A DNA stretch of 64,000 bases from Mucidula mucida (Eukaryota; Basidiomycota; Agaricomycetes; Agaricales; Physalacriaceae): contig JADNYV010000205.1 in the NCBI GenBank assembly GCA_015501055.1, positions 1 to 64,000 of the forward strand, in the 5' to 3' direction. A program made the translations under genes and the position numbers. Of the stretch, positions 1 through 10,675 are shown piece by piece; the first letter of the stretch is position 1; each line of letters starts with the position of its first letter. The notes beneath the pieces were generated by a model that was not told where the DNA came from, ran no database searches, and saw nothing but the letters and a program-made list of their open reading frames with translations.

Positions 1-150
1 GGTACCTCGAAATTGAAGAGGTTCTTTGGGCTGAAAGGAGATAAGCAGAAGCCAGAGTTTGGAAGCCAATACGGAGATGTAGCGGTGCCGTACCATTATT
101 ATAACTCTGCGTATGAGCAGAATCAGGATCAAGGTGGACGATACTATTAG
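1..150 (+). CDS. C-terminal end of Arg/Ser-rich protein (partial)
   Basis: An open frame from base 1 to the TAG at 148-150 encodes about 49 residues ending QGGRYY. It matches the C-terminus of the complete gene at 21,915-22,472, including the FFGLKG and PYHYYNSAYE stretches, with only a few substitutions (for example Glu to Gln and Glu to Asp). It is therefore the left-arm copy of that gene, cut by the window start. Function is unknown; the full-length relative is an Arg/Ser-rich protein. Confidence 0.75.
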   Translation, partial: GTSKLKRFFGLKGDKQKPEFGSQYGDVAVPYHYYNSAYEQNQDQGGRYY

Positions 151-225
151 GAGAAAGACACTGACAATAGTACGTCCAAATGCAGCGTTGAAATTCAGAA
201 ACTTGAGTAGCAGAGCGCCTTGGAA

Positions 226-681
226 TTATCGTCGGCGAGCTGAGGCGTCAAATTGTGTATTTTGAGAATCTTCAAGGACGGGTTTTTTTCGGAATATCGT
301 AACATTATCAATAATCTGTAGCTCTAGAAGCTTGAAGAGACTGAAGATCTGTCGGACAAACACGGCGAAATGAGGAAAGGACTCTATAACGAAGCGAAAC
401 CGTCTAAAGCACTCGGCGCTGAGCAGCTTAATGGAGCGGTAAAGATAGCGTTGAGCAGCCGGTACCCAAGCCTTGCAGACTAACGCGTATTGACATAAGT
501 CATGTGCTTCCGCTTCCTGCGCGAAAATTGCGTCGACGAGCTCTGCGGGTAATTTGGTGATTGGCGTCGAAGACGGGGGGAGGTGAAGTGTTGGCGTGTG
601 TCTGATTGGATGCAGAGGTTTCCTTGGGTTATCGTCAAAATAAGACATGGTGGCGGTGGTGGAAAAGGATTGTTTCTCCAT
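226..681 (-). CDS. Truncated F-box protein
   Basis: A 151-residue open frame. Residues about 42-90 look like an F-box: LPAELVDAIF, then a hydrophobic stretch with LVCKAWVPAAQRYLYRSI, the usual basidiomycete F-box spacing. F-box proteins bind Skp1 and recruit substrates to SCF ubiquitin ligases. Family members in agaricomycetes usually carry several hundred residues of LRR-like sequence after the F-box; here the frame ends shortly after it in a run of A (FRKKP, then a basic tail), so this is probably a truncated gene. The right-arm counterpart at 21,387 is frameshifted close to the start. Whether the short protein is made is unknown. Confidence 0.6.
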   Translation of the reverse strand: MEKQSFSTTATMSYFDDNPRKPLHPIRHTPTLHLPPSSTPITKLPAELVDAIFAQEAEAHDLCQYALVCKAWVPAAQRYLYRSIKLLSAECFRRFRFVIESFPHFAVFVRQIFSLFKLLELQIIDNVTIFRKKPVLEDSQNTQFDASARRR

Positions 682-1409
682 GACATAAGCCAGAATTATA
701 GATTGATCTAGGGACGGCCCGGTATCCGATCGTCTTCCTCAGTACTCCAGCCTTCGTCTTCTGTCATTCAGTTCTCGAGACTGCATTCGTTTCATATACC
801 AGACGCGTTCTGGTTGCTTCATTCATCTGGTCCTTTGCCTGCCTTGAAGATGCGCAGTCAACTTGAGCACACTGTGTAGCTCTCTAATCGGTCGTGGAAT
901 TGATGCGAACAACGTAGGTCCACCTACACATCCATTGCTTCTCGCGACATAGTTTAGCGCCCTACAGATGTGTGGACCTGACAAATGATATGACGTGACT
1001 CCACGTCTTTTCCATTGATTACTCTCTCATTTGGAAATCGTTGGCCTCGTCATTAAGTATGAAGTATTTTAGAGACGACTCGGGAAGGAATCAGGATTGA
1101 CACTACCATGCCGCCTTTCAATACGAGGCTTCAATTATAACTAGTGCGTCTTAGATGGTTATTACGCTGTCGAAGCGGTGTACTTATGCCACAGCTTTGA
1201 TATCACCTCATCGCCTGAATATATACGAGCACTGCACGGCTTCCCAACCCACACTCAGTTCCGAATTTCTGTGTCTCGGAGTCGCGCCGACGTCTACGTC
1301 TAGACCTGGAAGAGGGGTCTGACTCGGATACGGGCAGAGCAACGATCGAAGTGCATTCAAGACGAAAAAGCTGGGCGATCAGCCAGGAAAGAATCTCTTC
1401 GTCGCCACC

Positions 1410-2640
1410 ATGTCCACCAACGCAGAGAAACTAGGAATGTCAGAGGCGGAGATGATCAATGCCCTGGGAGCCTACTTCAACTCCACCGTCATCGAAGCCC
1501 TTGCATACGGACTCTATACAATGGTTTTCGTATGCACGTTGTTTCAGATAGGCAGGAAACTTTCTGAGTCTCTGTTACTTCAGCTAACTTCTTTCATTTT
1601 GTAGGGGCACACAGTGGTTCCCGTCAACGAGCCGGGTTTCTTGGTATCGTTTGTCTGATTTGGGCTCTAGCGACGATTCATTTGGGGATTTGGTGGAGTG
1701 GGGCGTACACGACGTTTGTTACTCGTGGAGAGTCTAGGGACGACATGTTAGGATATCGCATGGGTGTCGGTGAGGGGAACTGGACTGCGAGGGATATAGC
1801 TCTGCAGGACGTCTGCTGGAGCGCTGTGGCAGTGAACGTGATGATTGCGGACCTCACCAATGTGCGTAGACGCGTTATTTCAAGTTGCCTACAGTGCTAA
1901 CAAAGTTCAAGATCTGGCGGTGTTGGACTCTGTATCGTCGAGACTGGAGGGTAGTGGTCCTTCCCGGAGTTGGCGTTATTTTCGCACTGGGTGAGCCATT
2001 GATTTTTCTCCTCAGACAGGACATTTAATGACAAGCGTAGTTAGTCATGGCCTCAACATGGCTGTGACGTTCGGTTATGCGGCCGGCACCCCCGATCTAT
2101 CTAAGGCCAACAGAGTCAATTGGAACATCGTCTATTACTCCGTGGCTACGACCACTAATATGCTCACAACCTCCATGATAATATTTCGCATCCTCTCGGT
2201 CGGTGGAATAGAGAATGCTCGCACATACAGCGGACTCATCCAGATACTCGTCGAATCTGCGCTCTTGTACTCCGTCACTTACATCACATATCTTGGTGTC
2301 TACGCCAGGGAGCACGACCACTGGAAGTTCTCTAACTTGTATCTTCAAGCCTTGTTGAGCGCCGTCACGGTACGAAGCTCTCGTCGCGAGTGTCAAGGCT
2401 GACACGCCCGAGTAGGCGACTGCACCGACCATGATCATCGGACGCGTGATGTCCGGGGAAGCGCGTCCTGCAGAAAGGTCCCTACTTCCTAGCAGGCGAA
2501 CGACTATGCAAAGTGCAAACTTTGCGACATTCCGCCACATATTTAGACCTGACGCGTGTAGTACTGGCAACGGAGACTCCGAAGATAATATTCCACGTCG
2601 CCGGCGGAGAGAGAACCGTAGATATTCCGCCCACGTCTGA
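1410..2640 (+). CDS. DUF6534-type multi-span membrane protein
   Basis: Five exons can be assembled: 1410-1551, 1605-1861, 1912-1990, 2020-2369 and 2416-2640; phases agree throughout. The first intron has a GC donor (AG/GCAGGA) and AG acceptor; the others are GT-AG. The protein starts MSTNAEKLG and has hydrophobic segments at the first exon (VIEALAYGLYTMVFVCTLF), the second (LGIVCLIWALATIHLGIWW, then the QDVCWSAVAVNVMIADLTN segment), the third (VVVLPGVGVIFAL) and three or more in exon 4, with the IWRCW...Y motif typical of the DUF6534 family. The tail after exon 5 is basic and polar. Such seven-span proteins are abundant and lineage-expanded in agaricomycetes; their function is unknown, a receptor-like role being only a guess. 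A TATATA lies near 1218. The right-arm copy (19,555-20,783) has lost the frame. Confidence 0.8.
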
Positions 2641-2819
2641 AGTTGAGCAGTATCGAACTATCGACAGCATTCAAATAGACGGATGGGCAGAGTACACACC
2701 ATTCGGATCTGACGAGATAATACGTGGCGCACCATCATACTTTGAAATCAATTTAATTCTCAAACATATGTAGAGCACACGCAGTCGACGGCCACTAGAA
2801 AGTACAGACGGTATATACA

Positions 2820-5652
2820 CTACGCTCGTAGGTCATAATTATACCGTAGCTTCAGACGCTCCCTGCCAAATCTCATCATAACCCGCCCGAAAGTTCGGTA
2901 CGTAATAAAATCGCCCATAGTTTCCTCGGTGTACCGGGCCTTTGGTTTCATATTTGGTTCTTCGTCAATGTCGGGCCCATCGCCAAACATGGTCCTGAGT
3001 TCCTCTGGCTCTTCAGAGCGGAGGGTATTGTGGTGACCTGCTTCATCTCGGGCGTTTAGGCCCTTCCGGAATAAACTTTTCAGCTGCGTTACCCAATCCT
3101 GGAAACACTTGAAGTCGGGCTGGATCATGGCCTTCAGGACGTCGTCAGGCGTCATGCATAAAGCAATCTTGGCGGCCTCCAGGTCTGCCCAACGCTTCTT
3201 GGCATCGAACCAGGATTCCAGTTGGGGTTCATCAGCGAGCTTGATATCGTAGGTCACCATCTGGCGTTTCCTATATGTCTTGATTTTGTGTCGAACGACG
3301 AGCATGACAAGGACGTAAAAGAGAGATTCGAGATCGTGACGGTAGAGATGACGAACATCTTTGGTGTACGGGGCTTGGAGATCCATCGCCATGAAGGGCG
3401 GCGTGCCCGTTCGGTGCGTCGAGGTGGCGGTGTCGGACTCCAGGTCTTCACGCAACGACGCGAGGTCAAAGTCATTGGGCACCCCGAAGCAATCGCTGTT
3501 CTCGTCGACACGGTACATGATGTTGCTCATGCTGATGTCGTGGTGGAGGATGCGCGGATGGTCGTAGAGCCACTTGTGAGCTGAGGTAAAATCTATCAGT
3601 AAAACTAGAACAGAACAATAGAGACCGACATACTTTGAAGTACGTCAAAGAAAATCTGAGCCTGTATCTTAGACGACCGGTGCTCGAGGAGCGGGCGCAA
3701 CTTCTCAAAGACCGTGATACGAAGAATACGACTCTCGTAGAAAAGAGTCTTGCCACCAACCCACTGCGTCTCTGTGCTATTGATAAACTCGCAGATGCGG
3801 CGTTGCACCGACGCAAGCGGGAAATCGACAGAGGCGAAGACTCGAGGGAGATGTTTGAGCGCCCATTTATGTCCTTCGTCGCCCTCGGCATACGTTCGTG
3901 CGCGCGCTATGAGGTCCACCTCCGACTGTCGTCTGTCAACGGGGCAGCTAATCTTTACGACAACCTCCTTTCCCTTGCTATCCTCGGCCGCTACGACACA
4001 AGTGGTGCGCCCAACTATACCCGGCTGGCGAAATAGAATCTCCTGGAGGGTATACGTCTCGCTATCAATGGTGAGCTTCATGCCGTGGAATATCCTGCGC
4101 CAGTTCTTGGACGAGCCTTGCGTGATTTGGGTCTGGAAGTGATTCAATTCCTTGTAAAACTTGTTCGAATCGGTCAGAACATCCCGCAGGCCGAAATCTT
4201 CGGATGTAAGGCGACGAAGGCCCATGAGCATGAGGATGAAAAGCGCTTGGCCCTCGGGGGTGGAAAGGCTGACGATCGAGGAGAGTACGATGGCACTGCG
4301 GTCGTAGTAGTGAATTTGGAAGCGATCCTTGTCAAACAAGGTGAGGATGGTGTGAGAGCGCAGGAGGACGTTGGAGAGCTGCTCCATCGCGTATCGGCCG
4401 CATTGCACCTGAGGGTCGACTTCAGCTGCATTGGCTGATCCCGAAGCGTTTTGACTGGCGCTCGTCTGTTCTTTGGATTGGCGGGCGGCCTTGGGCACAG
4501 AAGCCTCCGTTTCAGCAGCGATAGTGGAAGATCGCCCCCGCTTCTTGGAGCCCGAGGCGGCTATAGCGCCCAACGAAGCTTTAGCGCCCAAAGAAGCTTT
4601 AGCGCCCGACGGAGCGTTCTGGGCCAACGCACGTCTAGCGGTCGACGCAGCTGTAGCAGCCGACGCGCCTTTACCGGTCGACGCAGCTTTACGGGTTGAC
4701 GCAGCTTTCTGGGTCGACGCGCCTTTACGGGTCGACGCAGCTTTCTGGGTCGACGCAGCTTTACCGGCCGACGAAGCTTTCTGGGCCGACGAAGCTTTCT
4801 GGGCCGACGAAGCTTTAGCGCCCGACGCCTTGGGAGGGGGAACGGTTCGTGGGTGATTGTTTGCTACTGGGTCTTTGCCTAGAGGAAAAGATGCAAATTC
4901 CGATTAGATGAGATGAGATAAAAGCGATAACAGGACGACGTACCATCATGTAACGGACGAGGGTCGTATTCCCCACCGCATAAGGCAGGGCTATCCTTCG
5001 CCTTCACCTCAACGCATTTAATCACGTTGGTCCAGTTGATCTCGGCGACGGCACCCTGCTGGAGCGATTCAAGAAGCGACTTGAGATCGGGACTCAAGCC
5101 TTTCTTGAAAACCCCGTCACATAGGTGGTGGGGATCGTTGACGGAAAAGTGTAGCTTCAGCGCCTTGGCATCCTCCGGAAGAGGATCCAAAGCGTCGAGC
5201 AGCTCCAAGCCTCGATTATAAAGATTGGCAAGAGGAGTATAGAGCGGTGCCTCCGGTCCAGCGTCGGCGCACTTTTCGAGGAATTTGGTCATGTGCTGAC
5301 GGAAGACGCTGTCTTTGAGGATGCTGTCAATGTGCTGGCGGGGGGCATGTTCCTGACGGTAGGACAGCGGAATGTCAAAGACGAGCTCGAGAAACTTCTC
5401 GACGTGCAAGAAGACGCGATTGTTGTCGAGATCGTCTTGAATGTACTGATTGTAGTCGTCGCAAAGGTACGGAGGCACATTGGGGTTGACATTGAGCTTG
5501 CCATCGTCGACTGAGAATCGTGCAGCTGATCCAGTAGCATACGGAGTTGCTGGACGAGGATCGGGAGTGCGCTGATTCGACTGGGCGGTCGCAGCGTCGT
5601 TATCAGGAGGAGAGGAAGAAATGTTGGGGGCAGAAGCGACGTCGGACGCCAT
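2820..5652 (-). CDS. FunK1-family protein kinase, left copy (HRD altered to HHD)
   Basis: Three exons, 5652-4944, 4878-3634 and 3580-2820, give 904 residues in one frame. The start at 5652 (MASDVASAP) is chosen because a TATAAA lies about 58 bp upstream; the next upstream ATG (5694) is too close to it. The N-terminal 240 residues are the usual FunK1 helical region; then a Lys/Ala/Ser repeat linker, then the kinase domain. The VAVK-like lysine is in EVVVKIS; the catalytic loop reads LHHDISMSNIM, so the HRD arginine is histidine; the DFG equivalent is DFD, as is common in FunK1; the activation-segment end is TGTPPFMAMDL. The catalytic Asp and Asn are kept, so loss of activity is not certain. 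FunK1 kinases are expanded in mushrooms and their substrates are unknown. The right copy keeps HRD but is frameshifted. Confidence 0.88.
4555..4830 (-). repeat. Coding tandem repeat (Lys-Ala-Ser linker) in left FunK1
   Basis: Degenerate units of about 18 bp encode six-residue repeats such as KASSAQ, KAASTQ, KAASTR and KGASTQ, followed by AKASLG units. The linker joins the N-terminal region to the kinase domain and is strongly basic and probably unstructured. The left copy has one more KASSAQ-type unit and one more KASLGA-type unit than the right copy at 17,437-17,668, which is consistent with replication slippage in frame. Confidence 0.75.
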
Positions 5653-5709
5653 TTTCAGTTGGCAGTACGGTAGGTAGAGAATGAGGAGCGCCATTCTGGG
5701 GACAGTCGC

Positions 5710-5715
5710 TTTATA
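5710..5715 (-). promoter_or_regulatory. TATA box of left FunK1
   Basis: TATAAA on the minus strand, inside GGGTATAAAGCGACTG, about 58 bp upstream of the chosen start codon. The identical element lies at 16,545-16,550 in front of the right copy. Confidence 0.6.
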
Positions 5716-6250
5716 CCCTGGGAACAAAGGACGATCGATGTGGACGCAAGAGGCAAAACGTGTTCGTTGTCCATTGTTGATCGACGAGTTACCAAATTCG
5801 GTCAGCCACACGAGGTTCATATTCAAATTCGCCCGCCCAAAATGGACGTGCGAGCCACTCTAGAACAATGGGTGGGCAATGTTTGCAAGTGCTAGAAACT
5901 CTGTGACTCAGATGTTGCTGAACAGATTGCGGCTGCGCAGCATGTCCGACCAGGAGTTCATATGACTCATAGGGCCGCCACTGCAATTGAAATTAGGGCC
6001 GGAACGATGTGGTCTTCTGTCCCGCCAAACGGCCTCGTGTATGGTCCGGCTGGTATCTGATTTATTGGGATTCGTGTCTCGAACTCCTCCAGTCGTAGCC
6101 AAAGTACGTCTCTCCCCCCTCCATCCCTCTCGGTTCTGCTCTGCGCAATTCTTTCTCCCACCCTCACGCACATGAACTTAGACCATAAATGTTCGAGTAT
6201 ATACAACTATAATCTCGTCAGTTATATGCATCTAACTGCAATCAGATAAC

Positions 6251-7214
6251 ATCTGAATGTACCTGACTGGAACTGGCATCCCGCCGCCGCCATTTCATTT
6301 TGGGAGGTCAGAATCCTTTCAGAATCAAACGGTATATGCCAAAGTCGCTTCTGCCGCCACCACGGGCGACGACGTGAAGACGATACCACACTTACTTCAG
6401 GCAACTACCAAAGACAATATAAGACCTACCTTGGTACACATTTCTCGGCTGTGAGACGACATACTTAACAGGGTTTCTGGGCATACACCCCTGCCGATCA
6501 CTCCTGCGATCCATTCGTCTACTGTCGTTCCCGTCGCCTAGTAGTCCCGCCATCTGTGCATTGAAGGCCCGACTATGAGCGCGGACGCCGATTCCAGTTA
6601 TCGGGTAGGGCGGGCAAGATACTAAACGAAATCGGTTGATTTTAACTACAATTCGTCCCGATTTCAGGTGACTAGATGCTTTTTGTCATGCCTCAAGATA
6701 TGTCAACAGCCTTGACGTGCCGCTCTGAATCACCCTATCACTTACTGATGAGGTAACATGGAAAACATGTACTTAGTGAACTGCTGGCCCGGCTTTGGCC
6801 TGGAATCCCCATGTCACGGCCGGCTCTGGCTGGCTTTGGCCTGAACCGTGGCTTGGGCGGGATGTGGCAGCAGAAAAGAACGCTCAATCCTCATCTCACA
6901 CTGAGGGTGTAATGTCATGTTTACATTAGTTTCTAGACAGAGATCCGTGAATCGTGGTTAGAAATCCACAACAGCTCGAAATCCGTGTGCTGCGATAGCA
7001 TTCATCGTACCTGACCAACTAGTATTTTAAATTAAGTCGCGCTAAGCTTAGATTTGATGTTTGACGACGAGTGGATAGATATATATTCATTCTCCAGTAC
7101 CTCAAGTCTGACGAGACACCCAAAGCCACACCTCGAAGGCTGACTACATGTACTCTTAGCCTTGGTGAACACGGCCTGTGCAAGCTCACCCTTTCTACTT
7201 CCGGGTGAGTCTTA
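6251..7214 (+). repeat. Dispersed non-coding repeat, left-arm copy
   Basis: No credible gene lies between 5,830 and 7,214. The block contains the sequence around TGACTGGAACTGGCATCCCGCC, a GACGACGTGAAGAC stretch, CTTTTTGTCATGCCTC and a GGCTTTGGCCTG-rich segment (6,785-6,870, with this 12-mer twice). The same landmarks, in order, occur inverted at 15,059-16,030 in the right arm and, more diverged, at 41,213-42,425 outside the palindrome. It is therefore a repeat family of about 1 kb, perhaps a decayed non-autonomous element. No terminal inverted repeat, reverse transcriptase or transposase could be recognised. Confidence 0.6.
7144..7214. repeat. Direct repeat flanking left-arm insertion (copy 1)
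   Basis: The segment ACATGTACTCTTAGCCTTGG, then a GAACACGGCCTGTGCAAGCT core and a TTCCGGGTG end, recurs at 8,406-8,473. The right arm has the sequence only once (about 15,059-15,125, inverted). The two copies bracket sequence present only in the left arm. Confidence 0.75.
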
Positions 7215-7489
7215 CAGACAACTCGAGAAGGGTTCGACGCCACCATGTCGTTTTTTAATACGACGTTTCACTTGTAACTAGTGTGGTCATCAAGTCTTAG
7301 ATGGATATTACGCAGTCCGGTGGCGAAGCAGCACTCGTACGCGAGCAGGAATTTTAATTGCGTTATGGCAACGGATCAGCATTCTCAAAAGCATCCTGCT
7401 CCAATTGTTGCACCCCTGAAAGCTTGGGTAAGTGGACAAAGCTACATTCATTCTTCATTCAAAACAATAAGCGCATTTCAGCGTGGTGA

Positions 7490-8405
7490 GACATAATTGA
7501 CGCGTGCTTTGGTCCGATCGTTCCTCACACTCTCTGCACATCACGGTCATGGGCAAAAAGGAATTGGGCCTCGAACGCGAAAGCTCTCCGCACGGTTCGT
7601 CTCTGGAGTCTTCCTTGTAATAAGTATGGTAACATTACCGTTAGCGTTTGTAGCAGCATCGAATAGGCTACTTGATTCCGACGGCGACGACTCAGAGGGG
7701 CTTGAAATGAAGACTACCTGCCTTTTACAGCCGCGTTCACAGTTTGCCTCGCCACGATATCGCTTCATGGACGAATTTCAGCCATCACCGGATTCAAGTT
7801 TGGAGAAGGAAGAGGGAGGAATGTTTCGCCCCGATTTGCACCCTGTTCAGCGAGCTTGCCTTTGGCGGCGTCATCCCAGATGTGGTGGAACCATCGTTTT
7901 ACCAATTGGTCCTGCAATCTTCCACCAAGAAATCCTCAATCTCATCATCGATTTCGCATCTTTTACCTACCGCAACAACAAACCCCGCCCACCCTGCTTG
8001 CACTCCTCTCCACCAGTCCGCATCTCTCGTCTTCCATCTGTATCACTCCGTCGTCATGAGCAATACATGTACAGCCACTGGGATCAATTGGAATCTATAT
8101 ACCCTTGCCATGAGATACAACGTCGGCCATCTTATAAAACACCTCTCCTTTGATGCCCCCCATTCGTCACCGAGGATTACTACTGGGACACTCTATCAGC
8201 ACTTATGCACCTGCTTCCAATTTTCGACTCAGTGCATATCAATTTCACTACGGAAAATTGCATTGGCGAAAAATATTGTGAAGTACTCCCATCAGCACTA
8301 GGCTCTAGCCTAGTGACGATGTTACGCCTCACAGCTGAATGCTTCCCACGCAGTGGTGTGGAACGTATCCTTGCAACTTATCCCTGCCTTCGACGCCTTG
8401 ACTAA
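7490..8405 (+). pseudogene. Decayed F-box/LRR gene in left-arm-only insertion
   Basis: Fragments in different frames resemble an F-box/LRR protein: an F-box-like piece with EILNLIIDFAS near 7,930, a piece with LYTLAMRYNVGHLIKHLSFD near 8,090-8,150, and a 66-residue stretch at 8,205-8,405 with VTMLRLTAECFPRSGVERIL and YPCLRRLD, typical of the repeat region of basidiomycete F-box proteins. No single frame spans them, so the gene is broken or its exons cannot be resolved by eye. The insertion is bracketed by direct repeats and is absent from the right arm. Confidence 0.45.
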
Positions 8406-8473
8406 GTACATGTACTCTTAGCCTTGGTGAACACGGCCTGTGCAAGCTTGGTACTCATTCTAGTTCCGGGTGT
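8406..8473. repeat. Direct repeat flanking left-arm insertion (copy 2)
   Basis: Second copy of the roughly 70-bp sequence at 7,144-7,214, with small internal differences (AAGCTTGGTACTCATTCTAG in place of AAGCTCACCCTTTCTACTT). Confidence 0.75.
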
Positions 8474-9463
8474 ACCCCTTCTATGGCGCTCGCTTTCAGA
8501 GATTCAATGAGAAAAAATTATGAGGAGAATGGCGGCTTCCCTGAGGGCGATAGCCAATGCACCCCACATCGCAGTCGCAAGGCAGTAGTATACGCCCTTT
8601 TGCCCGCTAGGCCACGATCCATTGACACCTACAGCACTGCAAAGTCGATATGCTTTTTTCAAAGTGTAACGACGGGTCTGGATTTGCATTTTCTCGGTCT
8701 CGTCGACTTCGCCCACATCACGTATCTGCTGTTCGAGAGATGAAATGGCCGCGCGTGCTTTTCGCTCGCTCGTGTATAGTAGTATTCGCACACGACCATA
8801 CGCGGCTTTGGCAATAGCACCGGAATGATGACGTTCCGGCCTCAAACTCGTCCGAGGCAGGCGCTTGAGCCCACGGATACTTCATTGAAGATTCGTGGGA
8901 CGTCATGATAGCGTTGACAAAAGTGCAACGGAATATTGGCGACTATGCGGAGAGCTGATGGTCGAAACTATCGAGGTATGAATGTGGCGCAGGTACTAGG
9001 GGAAGGTTAGAAGGAGCTCTACAGTGAATTGATCACGATGCCGACCTCGAGGACATGCCTATTATTCCCGTGCTTGTACCCATTAATAGTAACTCCTCGC
9101 CGTAGTGTGGATCATGATCCCTGAAGCAGCGATGTATGCTTCCCCGTTCGAAAGTTCGAACTGCGCAAACAAAGCTCATCGATTAACGAATTCCCTACTG
9201 GGCAACACGGCTAAGAACGAGACAATCCACTCGTACCCCACCTCCTTCGCAGTCCTTGTTAGCCAGTTGAACTTGGTCGTTGTTGTGAATATCGAAGGGC
9301 TCCCAGACAGCGCACACAAATGCGAGCAGGGCTAGAGTGGCATAACAATAGAAAGTACACTGAGAGCACAAACGATAAATAAGCAAGTATGTACGCATCT
9401 GGAATAGAATGCGATATGCAGCAGATATTAAGAGTTAGATGAACAACAACGATGGTGTATGTA
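8474..9463. other. Non-coding part of left arm
   Basis: The stretch is matched by inverted sequence at about 14,240-15,058. Short open frames occur on both strands but none is shared in frame by the two arms, and no domain was recognised. Confidence 0.5.
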
Positions 9464-10174
9464 TTAGTCTGCCTTGGCCTTCCCCTTGCCCTCGACATCC
9501 TCGTCTTCGGAGGGGGTTTCGACGTCTTCGACATGCACAATCTCCGCCTTCTCCTGTGGCACGGATTCGTCGGACGATACCTCGGTTGACGGGGCATCAT
9601 GGGTGGTGGGTACATCGTCGGAGGGTATGGGATCGTCGACTGGGGGAACTCCTGTATCTTCGGGTACGGCAGCGTCTGTGGTGGCGGCAGTGAGCCGGTG
9701 CGTCAATAGCGGCGTCGTCCGGGACAACGGCAACCGCTTCGGCATCGGTGGGATTGGGAGTAGGCTCCGGCGTCGATGCGATACTGTCCACACCGTCGAG
9801 CTCGCCGTCCGGTGCATCGGGCAGCGGCACGGCCGCAGCCTCCCTCTCGTCAGCCATCTGCTCTGCATTGAGGTCGACGTCGTTGACGCCCTTCGTAACC
9901 TCCTTGACGTTGACATCCGGCGTGTCGCCCCGCACTTTCTTCGGCCCGTCTTCGCGCTCGGTGGATGACAAGCGGCGCTTGCGCGAGTGTGACTTGGGCG
10001 CATTAGATGTCGCTGCAGGATCCGGGATTAGTTACCGTAAAATAGGGGGGAGAGGGTAAGGAAGAGAATGGTGGTAGTGGCGAGTACAGTTCTTGAAAAC
10101 GCACCATCATCGTCCCAAGGTCTGTCCGCGCGCGGCAGGACGCTATGCGAGATCCGTCTAATCAATCCAAACAT
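9464..10174 (-). CDS. Acidic nuclear-type protein with basic N-terminus (one apparent frameshift)
   Basis: Exon 1 (10174-10105) encodes MFGLIRRISHSVLPRADRPW then three Asp. A GT-AG intron spans 10104-10013; exon 2 runs from 10012 to 9464. Exon 2 starts with a basic patch (SHSRKRRLSSTERE, probable nuclear localisation signal) and continues with a long acidic, Pro/Thr/Asp/Glu-rich stretch ending GKGKAKAD. The frame shifts once near 9,690, between AAIDAPAH and DAAVPEDTGVPP; the right-arm copy reads through that point but shifts elsewhere. The N-terminal MFGLIRR motif looks like a small conserved agaricomycete family, as far as I recall it; function is unknown. The inner edge of the left palindrome arm (9,778) falls inside exon 2. 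Confidence 0.6.
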
Positions 10175-10675
10175 CGTCTATTATCCCCGATTACAGTCTT
10201 GGTAGTCGTGAGGGTGGGTGGGTCGTGTGGCGCAATGATCGTGCAAGCCGCTTCGTAGCGTCGTGGTACCTAGACGCGTCGCGGTAGGGTATCAAAAGGG
10301 GGATCACAGTGACAGGTCCAAGGGAGGGTGCCAACATTTGTCATTGTTTATTGCGAACGTTGATGGGCACGTGCTCGGCTTTTCCCTGAAATATGCACGC
10401 GCAATCTCTGAAATTTGGGCAGATAATAAGTCGAGTAGCTCGGCTGTGTTGCTAGTTCACTCATATCTCAAGCGATGCACCCTCAAATCTGCTTGGCAGC
10501 GGCGGTGTCTCCAACTCAATTAGCGGCTCCAACTCACCTCTGTGCACCTCGAGACGAAAGCACGATTACTATGGCCGTTGTCACAGGAGCTTACTTCGTT
10601 GACCACGTATACCTAGCCCTAATAACTACTGTAACTTATGCATCACTCATGGACACTATAGGAACGCCATTCTAG

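Larger units (their letters stand above)
1..9778. repeat. Left arm of large inverted duplication
   Basis: This segment reappears in reverse complement at 13,936-22,065 with the same gene order: RS-gene end, F-box, DUF6534, FunK1, non-coding block, C-terminal part of an acidic-protein gene. Base 1 pairs with about 22,065, so the arm continues beyond the window. The kinase region is nearly identical between arms; the non-coding blocks differ more. The left arm is about 1.6 kb longer, mainly because of an insertion at 7,215-8,405. The inner edge is near 9,778, inside a coding sequence. Whether this is a true genomic palindrome or two haplotypes joined in the assembly cannot be told from the bases alone. 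Confidence 0.9.

Noticed and set aside
2513..2773. Alternative final exon of the DUF6534 gene in another frame
   Set aside because: The splice phase from exon 4 leads into the other frame, and the right-arm copy has a stop codon in this one.
4473..4856. Plus-strand Ala/Asp repeat frame
   Set aside because: Antisense reading of the FunK1 Lys-Ala-Ser repeat; the kinase frame explains the sequence.
9474..9968. Plus-strand Ser/Thr/Val-rich frame of 164 residues
   Set aside because: Shadow of the acidic-protein gene on the minus strand, whose exon structure and start are much better supported.
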